Assembly (NCBI RefSeq): GCF_025370935.1
Contig: NC_133474.1
Location: 12,762,681-12,826,680, forward strand
Direction: 5' to 3'
DNA from: Choristoneura fumiferana
Lineage: Eukaryota; Arthropoda; Insecta; Lepidoptera; Tortricidae
Length of the DNA stretch: 64,000 nt
The position numbers and the translations under genes were made by a program. Under the pieces are notes generated by a model. That model saw only the letters and a program-made list of their open reading frames with translations, did not search any database and had not been told where the DNA came from. Below are positions 1 to 10,934 of the stretch, one piece after another; the first letter of the stretch is position 1, and every line of letters starts with the position of its first letter.

Positions 1-360
1 CGGGTGGCAGGGTGGCAATTTTCCACCCCTATAATACAATATTTTCCGACATTTTCCACGGGAATACAGCTCTGAATCGCTCGCTCACAGCAGGTTCCTT
101 TAATGTGTATTTTTCGTCCAATCAGAGAGCGGCGAGAGTCTCGATATTACCTCAACTGTCACACATAAAGTGGAAAATATGGTCTGCCGATGTGGGGGCG
201 CGGGCGCGTCGAGCGCGGCGGCGGGAGCGGGCGCGGGCGCTGCTTGGCAGGCCGCGCGCGTGCCGCCGCGCCGACCTTCCAACAGCTTTATGGCTTTTCT
301 TTCAGCTCCTCTCAGGTACGGGCCGTATCATAACACGGAATAGCGGTGCGTGATGTGAAC
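1..360. other. GC/CpG-rich patch
   Basis: 170-290 is strikingly GC- and CpG-rich in AT-rich surroundings. A plus-strand frame from the ATG at 178 is Ala/Gly-rich and runs into CTCAG|GTACGG at 310-320, so a first coding exon is conceivable. A promoter-associated CpG-rich stretch is equally possible. Confidence 0.25.
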
Positions 361-1165
361 CCGTGATAAAATAAATGTCGAGATAGGCTTATGTATTGTA
401 CTGTTTATCTTAATAATGGCCGCCCGGAGAAAACTCTGGATTAAATTTTCGTTTTTTATTTAAGTCGAAGTGTTTGAGATAAGAGTGCGCAGGAAGCAAT
501 CTGTTTAGCACCCTATTACTGCAGATGTTTGGCAGCCACTAAAGGGAAAATGAATTTTTGGTCAACATTGTGGGGTTATTTTGGAATCGTGAATTCTGTC
601 TTGTAGATTCAAAAGGTACATGTAGAAAAAAAACAATAAATAAAACCAATTCAAGTATCTATAAAATTTAAGCAAACAAGAAGTCAATGAATGTAGGTAT
701 CGATGTCAAAGTAAATACGAAGCCCCTGGCTGGAAAATATGATAAGCGGCGTGGGTGCGGCCGCACCGCCTCCGCCGCCGGCGCAATTGCCAGCCTCGGA
801 TATAAATCGCGATTCATTTCTCATCGTAACTTTTTGTCGGTTCTTATCTGTTAGACTTCACTTTTCATCATCCGAGGGGATTTATGTAATGCCTAGTCAT
901 TTCTCGGCGTCGGGCGAGGCTTATCGGCGGAGCGAGCTCGCTTGATTGATGAGCGTGCAAAAATAAATGTTCAGTTAAATTATTCGATAAGTTGGAAACG
1001 GAAGTTAAACGGGAATTATCTATGTCTTGCCCCTGAAGATTTCACGGTTGTAACTTTTATGTCGGCGGAGTGATTGATTGATCGAAGTGGTTAGGTAGGC
1101 TTGCAAGGGGGTGGAAGATGATTTTTTGAATCCTAAGCAATCGTTCTAACCTTCGATTTTAAAGA
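360..1165. other. no gene seen; GC patch at 755-960
   Basis: AT-rich unique-looking DNA. GTGCGGCCGCACCGCCTCCG near 750-775 and a GC-balanced block to 960 stand out. No supported ORF or recognised repeat. Confidence 0.5.
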
Positions 1166-1170
1166 ATTTT

Positions 1171-1400
1171 TAACCGACTTCAAAAAAGAAGGAGGTTATC
1201 AATTCGGTTGTATTTTTTTTTTTTTTATGTTGTTACTTCACAACTCCGTCATTTATGAACCGATCTGATTTTTTTTTGCGTTCGTCTACGAATGCTTTCA
1301 ATCAGGTCCCATAAGCACCAAATCAGGATCTGATGATTCGATCTTAAGGAAGTTGAGGGAACTCTTCAAATAATGTAGGGACACCTATAGTAAATTGGAT
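1171..1400 (+). mobile_element. repeat family A, left part
   Basis: AACCGACTTCAAAAAAGAAG, GGAGGTTATCAATTCGG, ACTCCGTCATTTATGAACCG and AATCAGGATCTGATGATTCG; similarity fades after about 1400. 1400-1660 is AT-rich with CCCATCAAAACATAAATG, also seen at 31447, suggesting another repeat. Confidence 0.62.
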
Positions 1401-1871
1401 CCCATCAAAACATAAATGCCCAAATACCCGATTCAAATCTTGCAAGTGAACTTTGACAACATTGATAGAAATAACTTGAAATTTGGTCCATGTGTAGGTT
1501 TTTGCACCTTTCTGCAATATTTATGATTTTTTCATAACTAGATACTACAGACACATTAAAACTAGACGTCCCACTATTAACCACTTGACCACACCGAGGC
1601 TAATAAAGTATCTACACGAAGGGGAACCAGCAGTGTATAATTAAGCATGAAGCTAATGCCATAATTGCAGGCAATCGGCGCCCCTCGATGATTGACGACG
1701 TCGCCTGCGCCGCATTTACATCTTTCCTACATATCTGCGATTGCTGCAAGCTCGACGCCATTTAGGGGTCCGTTGAGGTCATCTTTAATTTTGTGACATG
1801 CTGCTGTATTTGAGTTGGTTCTAGAGAGATTTATTCATAGACAATTTAATACAGACGTTATGGCACAGCAT

Positions 1872-2607
1872 TATAGTACCTAAGTATATTATGTTTCTCA
1901 AACATGACATGAAATATTGACGTTGTGTTACAAATAATAGGCTGAGAAGTATCGCGCTGCAGGCGCTGGGGCTCGCCTGCCTGCGCGCGGTCACTCTAGC
2001 GGCCTGCAAAGAGATTTCATACAACTTTGCAGGTCGCTGGCCGGCAATGCGACCGTCTTTTGTTTCATTCAACGCGCGCTCTGCGACGCGGCGCACGCCC
2101 ACACCCAGCACCACCGCCCGCCGCCCGCCGCCCGCCAGCACACAACAGGGTGACCAGACTAGCGTCCCGCCAGCTTGATTTCTTGTTTTTTTATTTTATT
2201 TCATGTCATGTTTGAGAAAAGCATTATACAAGCCTCGGCCGGAACGTGGGGTTGCCGGCCTCGCATCCCTATCCGGCCTCGCTACGCTCGGCCTTCTATA
2301 TCGGCTTGGCCGGCAACCCGCTACTTCCTGGCCTCTATAGTAATGTACTATTTCTCAAACATGACATGAAATATTGACGTTGTGTAACAAATAATATGGC
2401 CGAGAAGTATCGCGCTGCAGGCGCTGCGGCTCAGCTGCGTGCGCGCGGGCACTCTAGTGGCCTGCAAAGAGATTTCATACAAACTTGCAGGCCGCTGGCC
2501 GGCAATGCGACCGTCTTTTGTTTCAACGCGCGTTCTGCGACACGGCGCACGCCCACACCCAGCACCACCGCCCGCAGCCGCCCGCCGCCCACCGCCCGCC
2601 AGCAGCC
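1872..2607 (+). repeat. direct duplication with central palindrome
   Basis: Unit 1 (1894-2145) and unit 2 (2351-2607) share about 250 bp with scattered changes: TTTCTCAAACATGACATGAA at the start, GAGAAGTATCGCGCTGCAGG, CCTGCAAAGAGATTTCATAC, and CCCACACCCAGCACCACCGC at the GC-rich end. Between them 2196-2372 is itself an inverted repeat (arms about 65 bp; perfect 12-bp GGGTTGCCGGCC/GGCCGGCAACCC at 2249-2260 and 2308-2319). Confidence 0.78.
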
Positions 2608-2893
2608 AGCGCGACACGCGTGCACGCGACACTACCAGAATTTTTTACTAATTTCAGCTCAATCTATTCCAGAAAGCGGCCGTAAAATTGTATGCGAATT
2701 TCCAGGACGTATTTACAGATAACATACATACACGTAAATTTAATCTTAACGAAAATCAAAATTTGAAATCAAATAACGGGTGTGGCCTGTTATACAAGCA
2801 AAAAATTAAAACATAGATCGTATGTATGTGTATGTATGTATGTAAATGTATGTCAATACTTTATTGTACATAAAACACAAAAATAATACAAAA

Positions 2894-3514
2894 AATGATA
2901 TTATCCGTCGGTCTCTTGCTACGGTCAATGTGCCGGCTATTTTAGAGCCGACAGGCATATCTAGAAATGACGGCAGGAGACCGGAAGGAATGTTTTTGAT
3001 TGACTCTTTTTTTTTTTATAGTATAGGGGGAAAACGAGCAGGCGGATCGCCTGATGTTAAGCGATTACCGTCGCCCATGGACACCTGCAACACCAGAAGA
3101 GTCACAAGTGAGTTGCAGGCCTTTAAGGTAGGAGTACGCTCTTTTCTTGAAAACTTGAAGGTCATATCGGTCCGGGAATACCGCAGGCGATAGTTCATTC
3201 CAGAGTTTTGCTGTGCGAGGCAGGCTAGTGTGTGCGAGGCAGCAGCAGCAGCAGCAGAAATGGCAGAAACTGCCAAAGCAGGAAAATACAGTGGTCTCGG
3301 TGCCGAATATGATTTTGTACCTTTCGGCGTCGAGACCCTTGGTCCGTGGGGCCCTGGCGCTCTGAGTCTCTTCAAAGATCTATCAAAGAGACTCAGAGAT
3401 ACCACAGGAGACCGAAGAGCTGGCAGTTTCCTCGCTCAACGCATCAGTCTTGCGATCCGACGGGGAAATGCTGCCAGCATCTTTGGTACCATGCCGCAGG
3501 GTCCATTTTTATAG
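2894..3514 (+). pseudogene. retroelement ORF C-terminus, split by a repeat
   Basis: Residues read in two blocks. 2894-3008 encodes NDIIRRSLATVNVP followed by an EPTGISRNDGRRPEG motif; 3229-3514 encodes an Ala-rich run, then KYSGLGAEYDFVPFGVETLG, WGPGALSLF, and a QRISLAIRRGNAAS motif near the stop. From recall, these blocks lie downstream of the reverse transcriptase in a group of animal RT elements. Between them sits about 220 bp of repeat family C (poly-T start, AACGAGCAGGCGGATCGCCT), and about 30 residues normally found there appear lost. Related copy at 7999-8443. Non-functional; the clade is not certain. Confidence 0.6.
3009..3228 (+). mobile_element. repeat family C subfamily, inside a retroelement ORF
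   Basis: T-tract, then AAAACGAGCAGGCGGATCGC, CTGATGTTAAGCGATTACCG and ACACCTGCAACACCAGAAG. Resembles family C but has a different downstream half. Separates the two coding blocks of the retroelement remnant at 2894-3514. Confidence 0.55.
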
Positions 3515-3959
3515 TTTTAGCTTATTTAATTTTATTGCACCTAATTTACCTTTTTTTTTAGTTGGACCTGTATTGTTCTGGAAATAAAAATATTCTGAAA
3601 GGACTTCAAAAAAATACAAAAAGAAAACAACAAAACAAAAGAGTACAAAGGCGAACTCGCCAAACTAAACAACATTAGTACAGCGACTTTTAAAAATAAT
3701 GGAGTCTTTGAATTTTTCTTTTTTCATACAAATTAAATACTGCTATCAATGTACGCCATCCTAGAACCCAACTGACGTCGCCTGTCACCCAACAAACATC
3801 AAGCATTTTGCTTTACATTGCTTCTTCGTATAAATTTTAAAGTGTAATAAAAATAAAAAACAAATTAATTTTAAAAGTCGCTGAACTAATGTTGTTCAGT
3901 TTGAGGAGTATGATCTATGTTTTAATTGTTTGCTCATATTACAGGCCACACCCGGTAAA

Positions 3960-5655
3960 ACACTTTGTGCCTATTAAGATTTCTAAAAGCTGGACTTATA
4001 CACTTTTTACATTATATATGGTTAAAGAGGGATGTACCCGTAATTAAGCCAGTTACAAATAGCTTAAGTTTATTTCCTCCGTTTGCTGTTAAATTCAACA
4101 GTTGCAACTTCGGTACTAGTAGTAATTCCCTTGTGTAAAACCTACATGGGCAATAGCCGAACTTGTGCTCTAGATTCTTAAATTGCATACGAACGGCAGT
4201 CAGACCACTTAAAAAGAGCATTGTGGCTAATCTCTAGCGACACATATACAAACAAAGTTTAATTGTGAGCGGCGCCGGCCCCGAGCAAAACAGATTACAG
4301 TCTTACCGCGCTCACCTTCGATTCCTGCGCCTTCCCGCCCGCACACTCGTTTCCAATCAATCCAACCACACATATTTGTATGTAGACGTCGTGCTCATGT
4401 TTTTATTGCCGACTGCATCGAATGACGGCCGCAAACATTGCATCCGCCCGCCTCCCCGTGCGGGTGTCGGAAAAACCTTTTATTTTTAATTTCGATTTTG
4501 ATTTTTTCCGAGCTCACCAAGCCGTTCTATTTTTTTTTGTTTCATTTCATAGCGCAGGGTGGGTGCGCGACGGATCGGAATTTCAGATATGTACAATTTA
4601 AAATCGTGTAAGTACGGTCAGCGTGCGGGCTGGGGCGGTGTTGGAAGTGCTCGCTCCCGCTAGACTGACGCCTGTCGACTTGTTTTCTTTGCTTTTTTGC
4701 GGATTCTATTTTCATTTGATTGCATTTGAATTTCCGCCGCCAATATCCGCTAACTAAACACGATTAATGCGGAGCGGAGATGGACAGCCGGGCGGAGCGG
4801 GGCCGTGATGCTGTCGGTTTTTTGTCGTTTTATATTAGAAGCCAGCTAATTTATTGCAAACTGCGCTACGGGACTCTTACAATGTAAAAGGTGCTACGAG
4901 AATTACCTACCAATACGGAATACTAAATGACTTCGTATTTTTTTAATTTAAATAGTGGATTTTTTTGGTTCTTATGCATCTTGACATGAGTGAGACGTAG
5001 CGACATTTACTTTTATCGGTGATATGATATAATATGACGTAAAACTTTGTGTGGAATTCAACTCGTTACGTTTTAGTTTCATAGCCACAGCCACTACAGT
5101 ATTGTAAGTTTTAGTTACTTAAAGCTTACCAGGTCAGCAAACATGCTATTTCACCTAATAAATTAGTTAGCATTCTTGTGTTTACAAATAAAGATTTTTA
5201 CTTTTACTTACTTACTTTTTAACTTTTTAGTTATAAGTCACGGCACCTAAACATTTCGTTTTAGTGATACGTACCAGGGCTTCAGAAACAATGAATAGTA
5301 ATGGCATGGCCAGCCCCACGTCCGCGCGATACGCTGAAGCACAACAAACAGCATTTATAATGGGGACAAGTCGGCATGAGATCGATCACGGCCGTTATTG
5401 GCAAACTTCTCCGCGACACGGTCCTTGATTAAAAGTATGCAAATTTTATTACATCCTGCGGGGGACTCGCACTCCGGCGTTTACGTACGCCCTGTCAAAT
5501 TCTATTATAATGGTACTTCCAGTCAATCAACATGCACTGGACTTTAAATAAAATTAATAAAGTTAATCTTGTTAAGTCTCCATAGGTGAATCTCTGCTAG
5601 TTTGCTAACTATTGTGTACCTACATATGTAGCTAAGTTATAGATGTAAATGGATT
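3960..5655. other. unique intergenic or intronic DNA
   Basis: No repeat recognised. GC-rich blocks at 4265-4345, 4435-4470, 4620-4670 and 4770-4815 alternate with AT-rich DNA. The 74-residue frame at 4265 lacks family resemblance. Confidence 0.45.
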
Positions 5656-5880
5656 GACGACCAGATGGCCTAGTGGTTAGAGATCCTGACTACGAAGCTT
5701 GAGGTCCCGGGTTGAAAAATACGAATGTTTGTTCTCGGGTCTTGGGTGTTTAATATGTATTTAACTATGTATCTACTTATCTATATTATTATATTTATCC
5801 GTTGCTTAGTACCCATAACACAAGCTTTGATAAGCGTACTTTGGGACTAGGTCAAATGGTGCGAATTGTCCCGTGTTTAA
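5656..5880 (+). mobile_element. SINE-2, tRNA-derived, B box deleted
   Basis: Head GACGACCAGATGGCCTAGTG with A box, then GGTCCCGGGTTGAAAAATAC where about 30 bp holding the B box are missing compared with the copy at 14608. The tail part (TTATCCGTTGCTTAGTACCC) extends further than in that copy. Confidence 0.78.
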
Positions 5881-5925
5881 AAAAAATAATGGATAATATT
5901 AAATGATAAATATATTAAAATAGTA

Positions 5926-6268
5926 GTCGTTTTTTAGGGTTCCATTTTCAAAATATTCAACTTTAAAGTGCAAATTTTCATTAAAATCGAGCGCCCCCCC
6001 TCTAAAATCTAAACTGTTGTGTGGAAAAATTTGAATAAATTCAAAATGGTAGTAAATGTATAAAATTTACAAGGAAAATTATAGCTGCTAAGATTGCTTG
6101 AAAATTATTAGTAGTTTAAGAGTAAATCTAGAAGTAAGTCTAAGGTATTAAATATACATAAACTAGGAAGATTCCGTACGCAATACTCCTTAAAAATATT
6201 ATTTGATTTTTTCGTAATCGCTACGGAACACTATCCTGGGCGTGTCCGACACGCTCTTGGCCGTTTTT
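5926..6268 (+). mobile_element. repeat family B, 3' part
   Basis: TTTTTTAGGGTTCCATTTTC, then CAACTTTAAAGTGCAAATTT, a C-rich GAGCGCCCCCCC tract, and the end GGGCGTGTCCGACACGCTCT. The 5' half is missing. Confidence 0.68.
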
Positions 6269-6269
6269 T

Positions 6270-7985
6270 TCTTCTGGTTCTATGCTTTGATTTGCGATGT
6301 TTTATTAATAATATCTGTAATTTTCATATGGTATTGACATGGTATATATGGTATGGTATTACATATTATCACAAAAACTCCGAGAATTGTGAAAGTGAGT
6401 TAATTATTCCATGTCCTTTACATAATCCAAAAGTCGTTTACATACCATTGACGAGTTTTTATAAAAGTTATATGCAGACAAAAGAGGTATTTTAAATTAT
6501 CTTAATCTAAACAATCATTAGGCACGATACACAGTTCGATCGATGCGGAGTCGTTTTTGCAATAAATAATTCGTAGCAACGTGTACTAAGAGTGGGGTTT
6601 TGTTTATGTCAAATTGTAATTTATTGGTTACTCGGCTCGACTTGGATATTACAGCGGGAGGCCGCCCCCTCCCCCCGGCCCGTTCGATGAAAATTTTATA
6701 TTGCCGTGTCGTCATTACGTCATTCTGTTTTTTTCTTGTCCATGACCAGCTAAAGCGATCTTTTGATTAAATTAAGGGGATGAACAGGGTATTTTTATAC
6801 TGATTGATAGGTTGACACAGCGTTTCGAGGAACATTGTCGGAATTTATATTAGGTGCAGCGATTGGAAGTATATTTAATGGTATAATTTATACAGTTAAT
6901 AAAAATTAGCTTGAGGCTATCAATCAGCCAGAAGCCCCAATAACCAGCTATGTCACGCTGTTGATTGAATTTGTATCAATGGATCGCGTAGTTTAGTGTA
7001 TAAGGTATAAGGTACGGATATGCTATTTTTAATGATTAAAACTGTAGTCCCTAATACAGGTAAGTAGATAGATATTGTCCTGTTATGGCGGAAGATATTA
7101 ATTTAATGCCCATTTTTCACTTTAAATTTGACGATCAGTTGACACTGACTAAAGAAATTTGGTAGACTCATATTTAATTGCACTATCAAAAGTAAAGTGT
7201 AGTGACAAATATAATGGGCATACGTGTACCAGTGAATGACATCTGCTTTTATGCCTATAATTTAAGTAAGCAATATAATAGACGGCCGGCAGCATTGATA
7301 CCCAAATATTTGACCCGGGGTGGTGACCCCGACACCCCTGCTTTTGTTGCGAGTGTAAAAATGCATCCCTAACGCTCTACCCTAATCATTGCAAATCTGC
7401 CGCCAATTTTATGCAGCCATAAATCGTCGATGCATGTGGATGAGATCAAACGTTCTTTTTGTTTAATAATAAAGAAGTAATTTCCTTTAGTAGAATGGTA
7501 AGAACACGGATAAGAAGGATGGGACGTCTTACATTAAAAATAAAAAAATTAACATCTATAACAATTATAAAGTTAGCATTGGTACGACAAGTTTCGGTCT
7601 TTACGGAAGACCTTTTTCAGGCAAGGGTGAGTGTGTTCACGACGGTAGAGCCCTAACACAGAGGGGAGAAGGCCAGGGAGTGAGTTGATCAGTTTAATTT
7701 TAAGTTTTATAAATCATGCCTCACGAGAGCTTCAGTCTGTAATAATATGTACATAAAGTTAAAATTCAATAATGATTCATAATAATAATAGCGGTAATGT
7801 AATATGTACCCTCAAGAAATTGAATAAAATATTTTTTTTATTCATAAAATATACATGCAGTACCGTCGTATACATATAAATTTTATAACAAAAAAATAGA
7901 AGGCTGTATTTTTGCATGTATATTAGAAGTGCGGATAGTGATAAAAAAAAATATACCTCTCATACAGATAAAGTGTGAATTGTTT
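6270..7985. other. unique DNA, no gene seen
   Basis: Contains a C-rich run at 6660-6685 and a small palindrome GGGGTGGTGACCCC at 7317-7330. AT-rich toward 7700-7985. Confidence 0.45.
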
Positions 7986-7998
7986 TCTCTTGCAGGCT

Positions 7999-8443
7999 TT
8001 ACCATCGCCTCAACTTGGCACCTTGCTCGACAATGATTCCTTGAGGATAGCCGTAGCACTGAGGTTGGGGTGCAAGGTGTGCGAGCGGCACCGTTGTGTG
8101 TGTGGGGTGATGGTGGAGGAGGATGGCCACCACGGCCTCAGTTGTCAGCGGTGTGCTGGCTGGATCCGCGGCTGAGAATGCCGCGCGGTCGAATCACCTC
8201 AAATACTCAGCTTTGGAGCCGACGTATGATTTCGTGCCTTTTTCGGTCGAAGCGGCTGGTCCTTGGGGTGCTGAGGCCAAATCTTTGGTGTGGGAGCTGG
8301 GCCGCAGGCTGCGGGACAGGGGCTGCGACCCCCGTTTCGGGTCGTACATGGTTCAGCAGATAGCTCTGGCCATACAGCGGGGAAATGCTGCCGGAGTTAT
8401 GGGCACTTTTGAGCCGGGTACAACGCGGAACGGTGGTTTTTAG
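7999..8443 (+). pseudogene. retroelement ORF C-terminus with internal deletion
   Basis: The first part (7999-8160) encodes a Cys/His cluster, LGCKVCERHRCVCG and GHHGLSC, preceded by LDNDSLRIAVALR. The frame then shifts near 8155-8170 and the second part encodes AGSAAENA, YDFVPFSVEAAGPWG and QQIALAIQRGNAAG up to the TAG at 8441-8443. The block carrying EPTGISRNDG in the 2894-3514 copy is absent, so this copy has an internal deletion plus a frameshift. Same strand and family as that copy. A decayed mobile-element ORF, not a host gene. Confidence 0.6.
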
Positions 8444-8513
8444 TTTGTAGCTTAAGTGTTTAGTTGAGTGATTTTTTATGTTGTTTTATTTTATCTTATT
8501 GTATTTTTTTATT

Positions 8514-8780
8514 GAAAATACAAACTGAAACATAGATGCACAGAAAAACCAGAAAAAGAGACCAGCGCTAGGAATCGAACCCAGGTCCTGCGTGCTATAC
8601 CGCTACACCTCCACTGGACAGTAGTACAGACACGAATTTCTCCTATGCACCACTCTTATTTACACTTAAGCAGCGACACTAGCGACATCTATGCTTTTAG
8701 CCCTCATGAGATGACCGTAAAAGTAACAAAACTTTGGAGTTGAAATAAAAAATACAAAAAGACTCCAGCAACCAATCTTA
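8514..8780 (-). mobile_element. tRNA-like composite element 3 (TLE-3), copy 1
   Basis: The minus strand carries TGGAGTCTTTTTGTATTTTT, a roughly 170-bp upstream block with GATGTCGCTAGTGTCGCTGC, then a tRNA-like part with B box GGTTCGATTCC and an end in TGTGCATCTATGTTTCAGTT. The anticodon-arm hairpin found in the other copies is deleted. Copies at 44459-44745 and 47300-47611. Confidence 0.75.
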
Positions 8781-9084
8781 ATGTATTTTTTTATTTTATT
8801 GTTTTTTTTTATTTGGGTAGTTAAGTTTTAGATTTATTTGAGTACTGTACTGTACAGTTTTATTTCATTTGATTTTGTATTTTTTTTATTTGAATTTAAA
8901 TTTGGCATGTAATGTACTTTCTTATATGAATAAAAATTGTCAGAACGTTATAAAACAAAGTTGGGATTGTTCGAACATATTTTTAACTTGAGAACGGCTG
9001 GACCGATTTGCATGATTTTTGATTTGCTGTATTTGTCTCCATCCAGAATAGACAAACATTTTCCCATACCAAATGTTCATGCGT

Positions 9085-10200
9085 TTCGTAACTGTCACAC
9101 ATTTAATGTTCATCCCGTCAATAATTCAATATGTTAAACTATCCCCTCAAATTAAAGAATGTATTTAAATAAAGGTTTTGAATCGACAATGTATGAGTAT
9201 ATCCACAATATTCGGATAATGGCGCATTAAAGATTAAAAAAAAATAGAATAATGTCAGTAATGAAAAAGGATTGACATATATGTATATTGGCTGTCAAAT
9301 ATTTATGGCTGATGGTTTGTTTACGTTGTTTGTTGGTTTGAAAACGCAATTGGACCCGCGAATGGCGCTGTTGTTGGTATGTTATCATTTGTGAGATATT
9401 GTTACTATAATAGTAGATTGTTCAATAAGGGACTAAAACAAGCAATAATGATACGAGATGTTTAGCCACCCGAGCAGACGAGGGTGGCTATAGTTCGAGT
9501 GGCATCATGGTTGTTTAGTCTCGCGTTAAATACTCTACTTTTCACTTTGAATGCAAGGTAAAAAAACAATGTTCTGTTCAAATTACAATATTACTTTTTA
9601 AGAACGTATGCTCGACTAATGGACTATCTGTTCAAAATTCAAATTGTTGCGCGGTTTTTTCTTTTCTTTTATTGTTTATGAAGTGACGCTTTAAAACTAA
9701 AAACTATTTTAAAACTAATTGGACTATGCATAATAAAATGAATTAATCCTTAATTTAATTAAATAGATTCATTAGGTACTTAAATATACAAACGTGTTTT
9801 TTTTAATGTTTTTGCACAGCTGTCAATTTGAGTTTATTTTCACGCCCTAAAAATCCTCCATTCACAAACACCGTGTTGGCTGTTTAGGGGTTTCCAACGT
9901 AAATTAAAAAAAAATACTTTAGTGCCTAGAGAATAAAAAGGAGCTGTAGTCCCGATATGCAGAGACTAAAGTAACATTTTAAGAGCATGAGAAGTGAAAA
10001 ATAAGTATATTATGTAAGTTATAGCTGTTGATTCTCCGAAAATAATTAAATAAATAATTTTATCTACACTCATATGATAAATCCTCCATTATGCGTGCAA
10101 AATCCAAAGACAATGACCAGCATTACGACATTGGATTCTATTATGAACAAGGCTGTATCGTAATGGTCATTACGACAAAATTAGATAAAGAAATCTGTGC
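9085..10200. other. AT-rich DNA with a possible old element
   Basis: 9450-9570 (GCCACCCGAGCAGACGAGGG, CATGGTTGTTTAGTCTCGCG) resembles a dispersed repeat, and part of it (AAAGTGAAAAGTAGAG-like) seems echoed inverted near 9990. Otherwise nothing supported. Confidence 0.35.
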
Positions 10201-10218
10201 GCCTACGTGCATCGATAC

Positions 10219-10332
10219 TTTATAGTACCGGTGCATGTAGGCGTAGAGCGTGGCGTGGAGCAGCAGGCGCAGGTTGGCGAGTTCGTGGGGCAGACATACC
10301 TGCCCGTAGTTCTCGTTGCAATGCAGGTCATT
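10219..10332 (-). CDS. candidate lone coding exon (unidentified)
   Basis: On the minus strand this segment reads as an open frame encoding ENDLHCNENYGQ followed by VCLPHELANLRLLLHATLYA and YMHRYYK. In the 25 codons after the Gln, 22 end in G or C, although the surroundings are AT-rich; that is a coding-type bias, stronger than for the opposite strand. An AG acceptor context precedes it (at 10333-10334, after a moderately pyrimidine-rich stretch). A good donor (CAG|GTATGT) lies inside at 10299-10294, so the exon could be a 33-nt microexon (10300-10332) or continue to a weaker donor near 10219. No neighbouring exon was found, so it may belong to a gene with large introns. I do not recognise the protein. 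It could also be an exon fossil. Confidence 0.4.
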
Positions 10333-10409
10333 CTCAATGGTTCGCGGAACACATGATAGAAGATAATTATAATACATGGATGTAGATAAAATATTGTGCA
10401 ACTGTTCGT

Positions 10410-10475
10410 AATTATGCCTTAAAACACTCTTGTGACCTTTTTATGGAACCACACTCGTGTTTTAAGGACTCCTAT
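10410..10475. repeat. short hairpin
   Basis: CCTTAAAACACTCTTGTG and CACACTCGTGTTTTAAGG form a nearly perfect 18-bp stem. A compact MITE end pair or a hairpin; no function can be assigned. Confidence 0.5.
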
Positions 10476-10514
10476 TACGATACAGTTGCATAAATAGCTA
10501 TTAATGTAGCTTGT

Positions 10515-10555
10515 TTTTTCGGGCAGGACAACGTCTGCCGGGTCTGTTAGTTACT
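10515..10555 (+). mobile_element. Helitron 3' end fragment
   Basis: GGGCAGGACAACGTCTGCCG then GGTCTGTTAGTTA, resembling a Helitron terminus in which CTAG has become TTAG. More degenerate Helitron-like sequence (CGGCTGCACGGATTTGGGTG) follows at 10780-10930, and another piece (GAACGGCTGGACCGATTTGC) at 8975-9085. Confidence 0.5.
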
Positions 10556-10698
10556 TAATAAAATATGAGAATAGTAGTACAAAAAAGTTCTATAATTATT
10601 GATATTATGAGCTTCAAAGATTCGGGATTGCGACCGTTAGTAAGAGATACTAATTATGATATTTATGACGTAAAATTGTATGACGAACATTTTCGGAG

Positions 10699-10756
10699 TT
10701 CCAATAATAGGACTTAAAAAAGTCCTTCCAATAATAAGACTTCCAGTAATAGGACT
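10699..10756 (+). repeat. three short tandem units
   Basis: TTCCAATAATAGGACTT, TTCCAATAATAAGACTT and CCAGTAATAGGACT in a row. Confidence 0.6.
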
Positions 10757-10934
10757 GCTAGTTTTGGCGCACCCTTGTTAAGTACTCCTTTCCGCTAAAA
10801 CGGCTGCACGGATTTGGGTGAAATTGGGTAAGTAGATAGCTTGAGATATGGGACAATACATAGGCTATTTTTTATATCGACATTCCCATGGGATCGGGAT
10901 AAAATCTGGCAATCTCAATAACTGGGCCTAGAGT

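Larger units (their letters stand above)
2776..3957. repeat. inverted repeat pair around a retroelement remnant
   Basis: CGGGTGTGGCCTGTTATACA with TTAAAACATAGATC (2776-2820) recurs inverted at 3912-3957. Next to the right copy, 3663-3902 is another inverted-repeat element (AACAACATTAGTACAGCGAC and complement, arms about 33 bp). Probably remnants of one MITE family. Confidence 0.55.
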
